DNA of 64,000 nucleotides from an uncultured Pseudomonas sp. (GTDB lineage Bacteria; Pseudomonadota; Gammaproteobacteria; Pseudomonadales; Pseudomonadaceae): contig NZ_CAJYVE010000031.1 of assembly GCF_913777995.1 (NCBI RefSeq), positions 78,257 to 142,256 on the forward strand, written 5' to 3'. Each line of letters begins with the position of its first letter. The stretch's first letter is position 1. The notes under the pieces are model-generated. The model was not told the origin of the DNA. It was given only the letters and a program-made list of their open reading frames with translations, and made no database searches. Below, piece after piece: positions 17,196 to 27,855 of this stretch. Both the position numbers and the translations under genes were made by a program.

Positions 17196-17825
17196 GTGAG
17201 CCAATTCTTCCAGGTCCACCCGGAGAACCCGCAACCGCGCCTGATCAAACAGGCCGTGGAGATCATCAAGGCCGGCGGGCTGGTGGTGTATCCGACCGAC
17301 TCGTCCTATGCATTGGGCTGCCAGATCGGTGACAAGGGCGCCATCGAGCGCATTCGCCGTCTGCGCCAGCTGGACGACAAGCACAACTTCACCCTGATGT
17401 GCTGCGATCTCTCGCAGCTGGGGCTGTTCGCCAAGGTCGATACCGGAGCCTTCCGTGCGCTCAAGTCGCACACCCCCGGCCCGTATACCTTCATCCTCAA
17501 TGCCACCCGCGAAGTGCCGCGCCTGGTGCTGCATCCCAAGCGCCGCACCATCGGCCTGCGCGTGCCGGGGCACCCCATTGCCCAGGCGCTGCTGGCCCAG
17601 CTGGGCGAGCCGATGATGAGCGTCAGCCTGATCCTGCCCGGCGATACCTTACCGCTCAGTGACCCGGAAGACATGCGCGAGCGCCTCGAGCGCCACGTCG
17701 ATCTGATCATCGACGGCGGCATCGGGGGCGTTTCGGCCTCTACGGTGATCAACCTGGCCGAAGGCGAAGCGCAGATCGTCCGCGTCGGTTGTGGCGACCC
17801 GACGCCGTTCGCCGAGCCTGCCTGA
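17196..17825 (+). CDS. yciO: YciO, Sua5/YrdC-family threonylcarbamoyl-AMP synthase-like protein
   Basis: 209-aa member of the YrdC/Sua5 fold: AGGLVVYPTDSSYALGC near residue 30, SHTPGPYTFIL, and TIGLRVPGHPIA. YciO is a paralogue of TsaC; whether it makes threonylcarbamoyl-AMP in vivo is uncertain, and pseudomonads have a separate TsaC. The start is GTG 17196, with AGGAAG 5 bases upstream. Its stop overlaps the scpA start by 1 bp. Confidence 0.88.
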   Translation: MSQFFQVHPENPQPRLIKQAVEIIKAGGLVVYPTDSSYALGCQIGDKGAIERIRRLRQLDDKHNFTLMCCDLSQLGLFAKVDTGAFRALKSHTPGPYTFILNATREVPRLVLHPKRRTIGLRVPGHPIAQALLAQLGEPMMSVSLILPGDTLPLSDPEDMRERLERHVDLIIDGGIGGVSASTVINLAEGEAQIVRVGCGDPTPFAEPA

Positions 17826-18628
17826 TGACCGAACTCGACGGCCCGGCCGGGCTGCAGCAACAACTGGCGCTGGTGTACGGGCAGCCGTTCAACCAGTTGC
17901 CGCTGGACCTGTACATTCCGCCCGATGCCCTGGAAGTCTTCCTCGAAGCCTTCGAAGGGCCGCTGGACCTGTTGCTGTACCTGATCCGCAAGCAGAACAT
18001 CGACATTCTCGACATCCCGGTGGCGGAAATCACCCGGCAGTACATGGGTTACGTCGAGCTGATGAAGAGCGTGCGCCTGGAGCTGGCTGCCGAGTACTTG
18101 CTGATGGCGGCCATGCTGGCGGAGATCAAGTCGCGCATGCTGCTGCCACGTTCCGAAGAAGCCGAGGTCGAGGAAGAAGACCCGCGCGCCGAACTGATCC
18201 GCCGGCTGCAGGAGTACGAGCGCTTCAAGAACGCCGCCGAAGGTATCGATGAACTGAGCCGGGTCGGTCGGGACGTCGTGGTGCCGCGCCTCGAGGCACC
18301 GCAGGCCAAGGCGCGCAAGCTGCTGCCCGATGTCGCCCTGGAAGAGCTGTTGATGTCCATGGCCGAGGTGCTGCGGCGTGCCGACCTGTTCGAAAGCCAC
18401 CAGATCAGCCGCGAGACACTGTCGACCCGCGAACGCATGAGCGATGTGCTCGAACGCCTTAAGGGCAGTGGCTTCGTGCCGTTCGCCGAGCTGTTCAGCG
18501 CCGAGGAGGGCCGCCTGGGTGTGGTGGTGACTTTCATGGCGGTGCTCGAGCTGGTCAAGGAACAACTGGTCGAACTGGTGCAGAACCAACCCTTCGCCGC
18601 CATTCACGTGCGTGCCCGAGCCGAATAG
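17825..18628 (+). CDS. scpA: Segregation and condensation protein A
   Basis: 267-aa kleisin of the SMC-ScpAB complex, starting at ATG 17825 in a TGATG overlap with yciO. Typical marks are FEGPLDLLLYLIRKQNIDILDIPVAEITRQY at about residues 43-72 (read as FEGPLDLLLYLI and NIDILDIPVAEI), AAEYLLMAAMLAEIKSRMLLP, and a C-terminal winged helix that binds the SMC head. An N-terminal extension of about 35 residues before the conserved core is common in pseudomonads. Adjacent to scpB, 11 bp downstream. Confidence 0.93.
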   Translation: MTELDGPAGLQQQLALVYGQPFNQLPLDLYIPPDALEVFLEAFEGPLDLLLYLIRKQNIDILDIPVAEITRQYMGYVELMKSVRLELAAEYLLMAAMLAEIKSRMLLPRSEEAEVEEEDPRAELIRRLQEYERFKNAAEGIDELSRVGRDVVVPRLEAPQAKARKLLPDVALEELLMSMAEVLRRADLFESHQISRETLSTRERMSDVLERLKGSGFVPFAELFSAEEGRLGVVVTFMAVLELVKEQLVELVQNQPFAAIHVRARAE

Positions 18629-18639
18629 AGCCCCTAGTC

Positions 18640-19446
18640 ATGAATCTCAACGAACCCCGTGATCTGGCTCCTCTGCTGGAAGCCTTCCTGCTGGCCTCGG
18701 GCAAGCCACAACCGCTGGAGCGCCTTTACGAGCTGTTCGAAGAAGCGGAAAGGCCAGGGCCGACGGTGTTCAAGAAAGCCCTGCAGATTCTCGGCAAGTC
18801 TTGCGAAGGGCGGGCCTTCGAACTCAAGGAGGTGGCTTCCGGTTACCGCCTGCAGATCCGCGAGCGTTACGCACCCTGGGTCGGTCGCCTGTGGGAAGAG
18901 CGACCGCAGCGCTATTCCCGGGCGATGCTCGAAACCCTGGCGCTGATCGCCTACCGGCAGCCGATCACCCGAGGGGAGATCGAGGACGTGCGCGGGGTGA
19001 CGGTCAACAGCCAGATCGTCAAGACCCTGCTGGAGCGCGAGTGGATCCGTGTGGTGGGCTACCGCGACGTGCCGGGCAAACCGGCGATGTTCGCCACCAC
19101 CAAGGCGTTTCTCGACCACTTCAACCTCAAGAGTCTCGAAGAGCTGCCGCCGCTGGCCGACCTGCGGGAGATGGAGCCCGAGCCGCTGCTGGATATCGAC
19201 GACGCGCCCGTGCCGGCACACCTGCAGGCACTGGCCGATGCAAGCCTGGACTTCGACGAGGAGGCCGGCGAGGCATCGCCTCCGAAGGAGGAAACCAGCT
19301 TCCGCAGCCTGCTGCTGGAACTGGATTCCATGGAACACGGCTTGAAGACCGACTTCGATGACTTGCTTGCCGAGGAACCGCAGGACGACCCGCAAGACCA
19401 AGACAGTGAAGAGGATCAGGACCGGCCATTGAACGGTCCGCATTGA
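18640..19446 (+). CDS. scpB: Segregation and condensation protein B
   Basis: 268-aa ScpB with its two winged-helix domains at about residues 5-85 and 90-165 (LETLALIAYRQPITRGEIEDVRGV and GKPAMFATTKAFLDHFNLKSLEELPPL, shown by their key parts IAYRQPITRGEIE and LKSLEELPPL). ScpB dimers bind ScpA. The C-terminal 100 residues are acidic, low-complexity and longer than in Bacillus, as in other pseudomonads. Co-transcribed with scpA. Confidence 0.92.
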   Translation: MNLNEPRDLAPLLEAFLLASGKPQPLERLYELFEEAERPGPTVFKKALQILGKSCEGRAFELKEVASGYRLQIRERYAPWVGRLWEERPQRYSRAMLETLALIAYRQPITRGEIEDVRGVTVNSQIVKTLLEREWIRVVGYRDVPGKPAMFATTKAFLDHFNLKSLEELPPLADLREMEPEPLLDIDDAPVPAHLQALADASLDFDEEAGEASPPKEETSFRSLLLELDSMEHGLKTDFDDLLAEEPQDDPQDQDSEEDQDRPLNGPH

Positions 19447-19490
19447 GCGGGCCGCGTGTCTGCCCTGTGACCGCGAACATGAGGTAGCCA

Positions 19491-19676
19491 ATGAGCAAGA
19501 GCCCCTGCATCAGCCTGTGCAAGTTCGACGCTGACATCTGCATCGGCTGCGGGCGCAGCAAGAAGGAAATCAAGGCCTGGAAGAAGCTCGACAAGGAAGA
19601 GCGCAAGGAGATCCTGGCCCTGGCGCGTCAGCGCCTGGACACGCTCAAGCGCACCGGCCGGCGGAAAAAGAAGTGA
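19491..19676 (+). CDS. DUF1289 domain protein
   Basis: 61-aa small protein with four cysteines in the family pattern PCISLCKFDADICIGCGRS (Cys at about residues 6, 10, 17, 20), followed by a basic Lys/Arg-rich tail. The Cys cluster suggests a metal or Fe-S site, not proven. It follows scpB by 44 bp, with GAGGT about 7 bases before the ATG. Confidence 0.85.
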   Translation: MSKSPCISLCKFDADICIGCGRSKKEIKAWKKLDKEERKEILALARQRLDTLKRTGRRKKK

Positions 19677-19842
19677 CTCGGCGTGCGCCAGCGGGCACAA
19701 GCGCGTATCATGCGCGCCCCTCCGGCCCGCTATGGCCGCAGGCTTATTGAATTTCGCCAGGGCGCGGCACACACTGCCCGCCGGGCAACAGGCATTGCCG
19801 GTCCTCGGCAAACCCTGAATCGACACACCGGGAGGTGCCCAG

Positions 19843-20934
19843 ATGAGTGAAAAAGAATTGCAAGAACCCCAGGCCGAGAAGCCGGCTGGCGAGAAGCTGC
19901 AGAAAGTGCTGGCGCGTATCGGCGTCGGCTCGCGCCGCGACGTCGAGGCCTGGATCGGCGAAGGCCGCATCAAGGTCAATGGCGTGGTCGCCACTCTCGG
20001 CCAGCGCGTCGACCTGCACGACGCGATCAGCGTCGACGGTCAACTGGTCAAGCGTGAGGAAGCCCGCGAGACCGTGCGCCGGGTCATCATCTACAACAAA
20101 CCGGACGGCGAGATCTGCACCCGTGACGATCCTGAGGGCCGTCCGACCGTGTTCGACCGCCTGCCGCGCCCCAAGGAAGGCCGTTGGGTCAACATCGGCC
20201 GCCTGGACATCAACACTACAGGCCTGCTGATGTTCACCACCGACGGTGAGTTGGCCAACCGCCTGATGCACCCGTCCTATGAGATGGACCGCGAATACGC
20301 GGTGCGTGTGCGTGGCGAGGTGGACGATGACATGCTGCTGCGCCTGAAGAACGGCGTGATCCTCGAAGACGGCCCGGCGCGCTTCACCGACGTGCAGAAG
20401 GCGCCGGGCGGCGAAGGCTTCAACCATTGGTACCACTGCGTGGTGATGGAAGGCCGCAACCGTGAAGTGCGTCGCCTCTGGGAGTCCCAGGGCCTGGTGG
20501 TCAGCCGCCTGAAGCGCGTGCGCTACGGCCCGGTGTTCCTCAACTCCGACCTGCCGATGGGCCGCTGGCGCGAAATGACCCAGCAGGAAGTCGACATCCT
20601 CGCGGCGGAAGTGGGCCTCAAGCCTGTGGCCCTGCCGGCGATGAGCGGCAAGAGCCGTGAGAAGCTGGAGCGCCAGCAGCGCCAGTCTTCGCGTCCACTG
20701 GGCAAGGGCGAGCGTGTGCGTCAGCTGCGTCCGGCGGCCGACGCGCCCGCCGCGGGCGAACGTGCCCCGCGCCAGCCCAAGGGCGAAGAGCGCCCGCGGC
20801 CGAACCTGCGCAACGATGCCAAGGGCGGTGATTCGCGCTCCGGCGGTCGCGGCCGTGGTACCCCGGTCGCCGAGCGCCCCAGCGAAGTGCGTCAGCGCCC
20901 AGGCAAGCGCCCTGGCCCGGGTCGCAAGCCGTAA
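19843..20934 (+). CDS. rluB: 23S rRNA pseudouridine(2605) synthase RluB
   Basis: 363-aa RluB: an S4 RNA-binding domain (about residues 16-75, GEKLQKVLARIGVGSRRDVE), then the RsuA/RluB catalytic domain with GRLDINTTGLL, where Asp122 is the catalytic nucleophile, and RNREVRRLWESQGL. The last 90 residues form a long basic, low-complexity tail rich in Arg, Gly and Pro, a frequent RluB feature that probably binds RNA. GGGAGG lies about 8 bases upstream of the ATG. A strong terminator follows. Confidence 0.95.
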   Translation: MSEKELQEPQAEKPAGEKLQKVLARIGVGSRRDVEAWIGEGRIKVNGVVATLGQRVDLHDAISVDGQLVKREEARETVRRVIIYNKPDGEICTRDDPEGRPTVFDRLPRPKEGRWVNIGRLDINTTGLLMFTTDGELANRLMHPSYEMDREYAVRVRGEVDDDMLLRLKNGVILEDGPARFTDVQKAPGGEGFNHWYHCVVMEGRNREVRRLWESQGLVVSRLKRVRYGPVFLNSDLPMGRWREMTQQEVDILAAEVGLKPVALPAMSGKSREKLERQQRQSSRPLGKGERVRQLRPAADAPAAGERAPRQPKGEERPRPNLRNDAKGGDSRSGGRGRGTPVAERPSEVRQRPGKRPGPGRKP

Positions 20935-20954
20935 CTGAGTTCTCCTGCCTCCTG

Positions 20955-20989
20955 CAAACGCCGGTTTCGACCGGCGTTTGTATTTTCGT
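20955..20989 (+). terminator. Rho-independent terminator of rluB
   Basis: An 11-bp perfect stem CAAACGCCGGT / ACCGGCGTTTG closed by a TTCG tetraloop and followed by TATTTTCG, 20 bp after the rluB stop. Confidence 0.9.
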
Positions 20990-21016
20990 ACCCGCAACAG
21001 ACATCAGGTAGCTTCA

Positions 21017-22399
21017 ATGACTGCAAGCGACTCCGGCTTCAAGCGCCGGTTGAAGAACCGCCATATCCAGCTCATCGCCCTGGGTGGTGCGGTGGGCACC
21101 GGCCTGTTCCTGGGCTCGGCCGGTGTGCTCAAGAGTGCCGGGCCCTCGATGATCCTGGGCTATGCCATCTGCGGCTTCATCGCCTTCCTGATCATGCGCC
21201 AACTCGGCGAGATGATCGTCGAAGAGCCGGTGGCCGGCTCGTTCAGTCATTTCGCGCACAACTACTGGGGTGGCTTCGCCGGATTCTTGTCGGGCTGGAA
21301 CTGCTGGCTGCTGTACATTCTGGTGGGCATGTCGGAACTCTCCGCCGTGGGCAAGTACGTGCATTACTGGTGGCCGGAGATTCCGACCTGGGTCACCGCA
21401 GCGGCGTTCTTCCTGCTGATCAACGCCATCAACCTGACCAATGTGAAGGTTTTCGGTGAAACCGAGTTCTGGTTCGCGATCATCAAGGTCGCGGCGATCG
21501 TTGGCATGATCGGCCTGGGCTGCTACCTGCTGCTCAGCGGTCAGGGTGGCCCGGATGCCTCGGTGAGCAACCTGTGGGCGCATGGTGGCTTTTTCCCGCA
21601 CGGCGTCAGCGGCCTGGTCATGGCCTTGGCGTTCATCATGTTTTCCTTTGGTGGCTTGGAAATGCTCGGCTTCACCGCCGCCGAGGCCGAACAGCCGAAA
21701 ACGGTCATCCCCAAGGCGATCAACCAGGTCATCTACCGCATCCTGATCTTCTACATCGGTGCGTTGCTGGTGCTGTTGTCGCTGACGCCCTGGGACAGTC
21801 TGCTCGGTACGTTGAACGCCTCTGGCGATGCCTACAGCGGCAGTCCTTTCGTGCAGGTGTTCTCCCTGCTGGGCAGCGATGCCGCCGCTCATCTGCTCAA
21901 CTTCGTGGTGCTGACCGCGGCGCTGTCGGTGTACAACAGCGGCACCTACTGCAACAGCCGCATGCTGGTGGGCATGGCTGAGCAGGGCGATGCGCCGCGC
22001 GGCCTGGCCAGGGTCGACGGGCGCGGCGTGCCGGTGCCGGCGATTCTCGCCTCGGCGGCGGTCACCGTGATTGCCGTGCTGCTCAACTACCTGATGCCCG
22101 GCGAGGCGCTGGAGCTGTTGATGTCGCTGGTGGTGGCGACACTGGTGATCAACTGGGCGATGATCAGCTACTCGCACCTGAAGTTTCGCCAGCATCTGCA
22201 GCGCAGTGGCCAGGTTCCGGCCTTCAAGGCGCTGTGGTATCCCTGGGGCAACTACCTGTGCCTGGCCTTCGTGGGGCTGATCCTGGGCATCATGTTGTTG
22301 ATCCCCGGTATTCGCATCTCGGTGTTCGCGATACCGGTGTGGCTGGCGGTGATGGCTGTGTTCTACTGGCTCAAGCCGCGCCGGGCCAAGCTCGCCTGA
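21017..22399 (+). CDS. aroP: Aromatic amino acid permease, AroP/PheP type
   Basis: 460-aa APC-family permease with about 12 helices. The N-terminus (RLKNRHIQLIALGGAVGTGL, then IMRQLGEMIVEEPVAGSFSHFA) and the segment NAINLTNVKVFGETEFWFAI are closest, from memory, to E. coli AroP and PheP. It would import Phe, Tyr or Trp by proton symport. The frame extends 13 codons upstream into the rluB terminator; ATG 21017 (MTASDSGF) fits the family. Its position near phhB suggests a role in phenylalanine use. Substrate choice among aromatic amino acids is not certain. Confidence 0.87.
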   Translation: MTASDSGFKRRLKNRHIQLIALGGAVGTGLFLGSAGVLKSAGPSMILGYAICGFIAFLIMRQLGEMIVEEPVAGSFSHFAHNYWGGFAGFLSGWNCWLLYILVGMSELSAVGKYVHYWWPEIPTWVTAAAFFLLINAINLTNVKVFGETEFWFAIIKVAAIVGMIGLGCYLLLSGQGGPDASVSNLWAHGGFFPHGVSGLVMALAFIMFSFGGLEMLGFTAAEAEQPKTVIPKAINQVIYRILIFYIGALLVLLSLTPWDSLLGTLNASGDAYSGSPFVQVFSLLGSDAAAHLLNFVVLTAALSVYNSGTYCNSRMLVGMAEQGDAPRGLARVDGRGVPVPAILASAAVTVIAVLLNYLMPGEALELLMSLVVATLVINWAMISYSHLKFRQHLQRSGQVPAFKALWYPWGNYLCLAFVGLILGIMLLIPGIRISVFAIPVWLAVMAVFYWLKPRRAKLA

Positions 22400-22437
22400 G
22401 CTGGGCGCGTGGCTGAACACTTCGACGGGAGGCGCTG

Positions 22438-22851
22438 ATGCTGGTCATTTCCAACACGGTCCAGCTGCCGGACAGCGAGATCGAATGGTCGGCCATTCGC
22501 GCCCAGGGCGCGGGTGGGCAGAACGTCAACAAGGTCTCCAGTGCCATTCACCTGCGTTTCGACATCCAGGCGTCTTCGCTTCCGGCGTTCTACAAGGAAC
22601 GCCTGCTGGCCTGGCGTGACAGCCGCATTACCGCCGAGGGGGTGATCGTCATCAAGGCCCAGCAGTATCGTACCCAGGAGCAGAATCGCGCCGATGCGCT
22701 GCTGCGCCTGGTGGAGCTGATCCAGGCCGCGACCAGGGTGGAGAAGAAGCGCCGGCCGACCAAGCCAACCCTCGGTTCACAGAAACGCCGCCTGGAAGCC
22801 AAGAGCCAGCGCGGTTCGATCAAGGCCGGGCGCGGCAAGATCGATTACTGA
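22438..22851 (+). CDS. arfB: Alternative ribosome-rescue factor ArfB
   Basis: 137-aa peptidyl-tRNA hydrolase. It has the release-factor GGQ loop (GAGGQNVNK, Gly26-Gly27-Gln28) and a positively charged C-terminal tail ([19 protein letters not shown] and on) that in ArfB enters the empty mRNA channel of stalled ribosomes. GGGAGG precedes the ATG by about 7 bases. Its end overlaps the end of the convergent MFS gene by 7 bp. Confidence 0.93.
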   Translation: MLVISNTVQLPDSEIEWSAIRAQGAGGQNVNKVSSAIHLRFDIQASSLPAFYKERLLAWRDSRITAEGVIVIKAQQYRTQEQNRADALLRLVELIQAATRVEKKRRPTKPTLGSQKRRLEAKSQRGSIKAGRGKIDY

Positions 22852-24047
22852 CTACGGGCCAGTCGGCTGCGGCGATACAGGGTGACGCTGAGTGCCAGGC
22901 CGGCCAGTGAGGCCAGGGCGGCGAACAGGAAGATCGACACGAAGCCGAAGCCGGCGGCAATGGCACCGGCCAATGGGCCGGTCAGGCCCAGCGACAGATC
23001 GATGAACAGCGAATAGGCGCCCACTGCGGCGCCACGACTGGACGCCGGCACCAGATTCACCGCCTCGACTCCCAGCGCCGGGAACACCAGCGAGAAACCA
23101 AAGCCGGTGAGTGCTGCTCCGAGCAGCGCCAGCTCCGGCGTATTGGCCATCCACAGCGCCAGCAGGCCGAGGGTTTCCACGCTCAGGCAGGCGATCGCCA
23201 CGCGAAAGCCGCCCAGGCGATTGATGAGGTTGCCGAACAGCAGCCGCGCAATGATGAAGCAGGCGCCGAACAGGGTCAGGCACAGCGCGGCGTTGGGCCA
23301 CTGCTTGCTGGCGTAATAGAGGGTGATGAAGGTGGCGATGGTGCCGAAGCCGATGGAGCCCAGCGCCAGGCCCATGCCGTGCGGGAATACCCGGCCCAGC
23401 ACATGGATGAACGGCATGCGCTCGCCGTGCACGATCGGCACCGGGGCTTTTTTCCAGGCCAGCAACTGGCTGAGCAGCCCCAGCAGGATCAGGCTTGTGC
23501 CCATGCTGGCCAGGCCGAAAGTCTTGACCATCCAGACCCCCAATGGGGCGCCGATGGCCATCGAGCCGTAGCTGGCGATCCCGTTCCAGGAGATCACTTT
23601 GGCGGTATGTTGCGCGCCGACCCGACCAATGCCCCAGCCGATGGCGCCGGACCCTACCAGGCTTTCGGCACTGCCGAGGATCAGCCGGCCGACGAACAGG
23701 CAAGCCACGCTGAGCAGCGGCCATTGCTGCAGCCACACCGCCACCAGCATGAACACACCGCTGACGGCACAGCCGAGCAGGCCGAACTGCACGGCCTTCT
23801 TGCAGCCCAGGTTGTCGATCACTCGCCCGGCCCAGGGCCGGCTGAGCAGGGTGGCCAGGTACTGCACGCTGATCACCAGGCCGGCGGTGATCGTGCCCAA
23901 GCCCAGCTCGTTGTGCACATAGCCCGGTAATACGGCGATGGGGATGCCGATGTACAGGTAGCCGATGAAGGTGAACATCACGATGGACACGACCTGCAGG
24001 GTTACCTGCAGTTGGGTCGGTTGTGGAGCGGATTCAGGTGTGGTCAT
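22845..24047 (-). CDS. Major facilitator superfamily transporter (YhhS/YfcJ-like)
   Basis: 400-aa, 12-helix MFS protein. Visible family marks are [35 protein letters not shown] (the loop 2-3 motif) and [21 protein letters not shown]. It resembles the YhhS/YfcJ group, whose substrates are largely unknown. ATG 24047 ([10 protein letters not shown]) is chosen; an upstream ATG at 24116 would add 23 residues of uncharacteristic sequence, and neither has a strong ribosome binding site. Confidence 0.85.
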   Translation of the reverse strand: MTTPESAPQPTQLQVTLQVVSIVMFTFIGYLYIGIPIAVLPGYVHNELGLGTITAGLVISVQYLATLLSRPWAGRVIDNLGCKKAVQFGLLGCAVSGVFMLVAVWLQQWPLLSVACLFVGRLILGSAESLVGSGAIGWGIGRVGAQHTAKVISWNGIASYGSMAIGAPLGVWMVKTFGLASMGTSLILLGLLSQLLAWKKAPVPIVHGERMPFIHVLGRVFPHGMGLALGSIGFGTIATFITLYYASKQWPNAALCLTLFGACFIIARLLFGNLINRLGGFRVAIACLSVETLGLLALWMANTPELALLGAALTGFGFSLVFPALGVEAVNLVPASSRGAAVGAYSLFIDLSLGLTGPLAGAIAAGFGFVSIFLFAALASLAGLALSVTLYRRSRLARSQ

Positions 24048-24215
24048 CAGGCGTCGCAGGTAGTGAAGGCGGTCGAAAGCGTCGAGAGCCTGGAAACTTA
24101 GCCTGCTCACGATCACCGCCCATCATACCGTCAATGCATTGATGTACGACAAGTGTGGGAGAGGATGGCTAACCGATAGCCGCTCGCAGGCGAATTCGCC
24201 CAGGCGTAGCGCTGA

Positions 24216-24395
24216 TCAGTTGTTGGCGGGGGACAGCAGACGGGTGGTCACCAGGGCGGCCAGGGCATTTTCCCGGGTGCCGAAGCGGCTGAGCAGGGCG
24301 CTCTGCTTTTCCGGGCTCAGGCGGCTCCAGATCTGGATCATTTGTTCGGCGGTGCCGATCAGGGTGTCGGCTTGCTCCGGGGTGAATTCACTCAT
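24216..24395 (-). CDS. Small conserved-looking hypothetical protein
   Basis: A 59-aa frame reading MSEFTPEQADTLIGTAEQMI and onward to LLSPANN, with Pseudomonas-like codon use and no hydrophobic segment. It looks like a helical, mildly acidic protein (SPEKQSALLSRFGTRENALAAL). A weak AAGAAG lies about 9 bases upstream of the ATG. It sits in the gap between the MFS gene and phhB and shares its strand. I do not recognise a named family. Confidence 0.65.
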   Translation of the reverse strand: MSEFTPEQADTLIGTAEQMIQIWSRLSPEKQSALLSRFGTRENALAALVTTRLLSPANN

Positions 24396-24482
24396 GAGGG
24401 ACTTCTTCAGAACGGGGTAGATCGGTCATGACAGGCGCATGGAAAACGGAGGGTCCGTTTTCGATACGCCTGTGGTCAGCCT

Positions 24483-24623
24483 TCAGTCTTCGCCGAGGGT
24501 CTGCTGGCTGTCGTCAGCCGGGGTGCTCTGGTGTTCGGCGGCGACGCCGAGCTCTTGTTGCGCCAGGGCCGACTGGGCGGTTTCCTGGTTGCTTGTGAAG
24601 GGAAAGTTCGGGATTTCATGCAT
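24483..24623 (-). CDS. Small hypothetical protein, 46 aa
   Basis: Short Gln/Glu/Ala-rich protein (MHEIPNFPFTSNQETAQSAL to QQTLGED). Two nearby ATG codons are possible; the one at 24623 is 8 bases from a good GAGGAG site, the one at 24629 only 2 bases, so 24623 is preferred. The likely soluble, disordered product has no recognisable domain. The preceding 24624-24766 stretch holds its promoter region, A+T-rich on this strand. Confidence 0.6.
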   Translation of the reverse strand: MHEIPNFPFTSNQETAQSALAQQELGVAAEHQSTPADDSQQTLGED

Positions 24624-24766
24624 AGTCATTGCTCCTCGCAAGGGGTTTGCAGATAGAACCGTGCTTAACAAAGCTGCGACAGGATAACGCAGTGAAGATG
24701 ACAATCAGACTTTTTTATTTGCCCTGAAAGAAACAAACGCCGTTTCCGGCTGTCTGGCCGGGCCGC

Positions 24767-25123
24767 TCATTGATGGCCTGGCGCCTGCTCGGCGGCCCCT
24801 TCGGTGCGCGCCGCAAGAATGAAGTCGTTGGCATGCAAGCCGCCGATGGCATGCGTCCACCAGGTCACGGTGACCCGCCCCCATTCGGTCAGCAGGGCAG
24901 GGTGATGATTTTCGCCCTCGGCCAGGGCCCCTATGGTGTTGGTGAAGGCCAGGGCGCTGGCGAAATCCTTGAAGGCGTAGGTCTTTTCCAGCTGCTTGAT
25001 GCCATCGCGGGTGTGCAATTGCCAGCCGGGCAGCTGCGGCATCAGCACGACCAGGTCTTCATCGGTAACGGGGCTGGCCTGGCCGTGACAGGGCTGGCAG
25101 GGGCGTTGGTCCAGGGTGGTCAT
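24767..25123 (-). CDS. phhB: Pterin-4-alpha-carbinolamine dehydratase
   Basis: 118-aa PCD/DCoH enzyme with the active-site pattern ENHHPALLTEWGRVTVTWWT followed by HAIGGLHANDFILAA. It recycles tetrahydrobiopterin-type cofactor after phenylalanine hydroxylation. Start ATG 25123 (MTTLDQRPCQPC) has CGGAG 8 bases upstream. In most pseudomonads phhB directly follows phhA; here the upstream gene is a DUF2790 protein behind a terminator, so phhB stands alone. Confidence 0.92.
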   Translation of the reverse strand: MTTLDQRPCQPCHGQASPVTDEDLVVLMPQLPGWQLHTRDGIKQLEKTYAFKDFASALAFTNTIGALAEGENHHPALLTEWGRVTVTWWTHAIGGLHANDFILAARTEGAAEQAPGHQ

Positions 25124-25196
25124 GAGCAGACTCCGAGTGGCAGGCTGAACCGACAGGATAGCCTGCCCGGCGCGGCGCTTTGCAGGCATGGACGAA

Positions 25197-25230
25197 AAAA
25201 CGCCTCGCCGGGCGTGCCGGGAGGCGTTTT
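25197..25230 (-). terminator. Terminator after the DUF2790 gene
   Basis: AAAACGCCTC / GAGGCGTTTT, a 10-bp stem with a 14-base loop and T runs on both strands, lying 17 bp past the DUF2790 stop and 74 bp before phhB. It separates the two minus-strand genes. Confidence 0.85.
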
Positions 25231-25246
25231 CTTGTTGTTATGAGGG

Positions 25247-25525
25247 TCAGCTGTTGCCGCAGCCGTTGGCCATGATCTGGTAGCTCATGACGTGCCGCTG
25301 GCCGTGGGAGTCTTCGTAGGTCATGCGCACTGGCACCACCTTGCAGACGTTGGGGGTGGGGCTGATCGAGATCACCCGGGCGATATCCGGGTGCGAGCCG
25401 TAGGTGTAGGTTTCGACTGCAGGGATGGCGGAGTCTGTCTGGCTGGCCGTTCGGGCAGCGGGTTCGTCAGCCATGACCAGTGTGCTGAAACCGCAGAGTG
25501 CCAGAACCCAGAGTGAGCGTTTCAT
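25247..25525 (-). CDS. DUF2790 secreted protein
   Basis: 92-aa protein starting at ATG 25525 with a signal peptide (MKRSLWVLALCGFSTLVMA) and a mature part of about 70 residues with the DUF2790 pattern: TYTYGSHPDIARVISISP, CKVVPVRMTYEDSHGQ and a C-terminal NGCG. The two Cys may form a disulfide in the periplasm. This family is abundant in Pseudomonas and often copper- or stress-linked, but no function is established to my knowledge. Confidence 0.85.
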   Translation of the reverse strand: MKRSLWVLALCGFSTLVMADEPAARTASQTDSAIPAVETYTYGSHPDIARVISISPTPNVCKVVPVRMTYEDSHGQRHVMSYQIMANGCGNS

Positions 25526-25849
25526 TTTCGGACCTTCTTCAAGTGCCAAATTCAGTGTGCAAGGGGGCGCATCGACCGTTTTCAGGTCGATGGGCGAGCC
25601 TTTTTGCGTGGGGGGATGTCGCTTGGTTGCCGATTGGCGAGGCCCATTCTAGGGAGCTGACGGCGGGGGATATACGAGTCATGCTGATAAGCGTCTTTGG
25701 CAAAACTGCAACAATGCGCCGGGTGGGCGCCGGGCTGCGGCCGGCGCAGGACAGGCACCGAACGGTAAGACCATCGTCGAATGGCCCCTCATCCGGTAGC
25801 GGGATACAACAACGGCATACAACAACAACTATTCACCGAGGTAACCAAG
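25526..25849. other. Intergenic region upstream of acsA
   Basis: About 320 bp between the divergent DUF2790 and acsA genes. It must hold both promoters; I could not assign -35/-10 pairs with confidence. The acsA ribosome binding site (GAGGT) lies at its right end. Confidence 0.4.
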
Positions 25850-27805
<1,956 letters not shown>

Positions 27806-27820
27806 TCGCCGATGCCCACG

Positions 27821-27855
27821 ACGCCCCATCCGGCCTGGCCGGGTGGGGCGTTTTC
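27821..27855 (+). terminator. Rho-independent terminator of acsA
   Basis: Stem ACGCCCCATCCGGC / GCCGGGTGGGGCGT with one T-G pair and a 3-base loop, followed by TTTTCG; 15 bp after the acsA stop. Confidence 0.9.

Noticed and set aside
24150-24200. A REP-like GTGTGGGAGAGG stretch followed by CCGCTCGCAGGCGAATTCGC
   Set aside because: Only short REP-like words with no intact stem; too degenerate to call.
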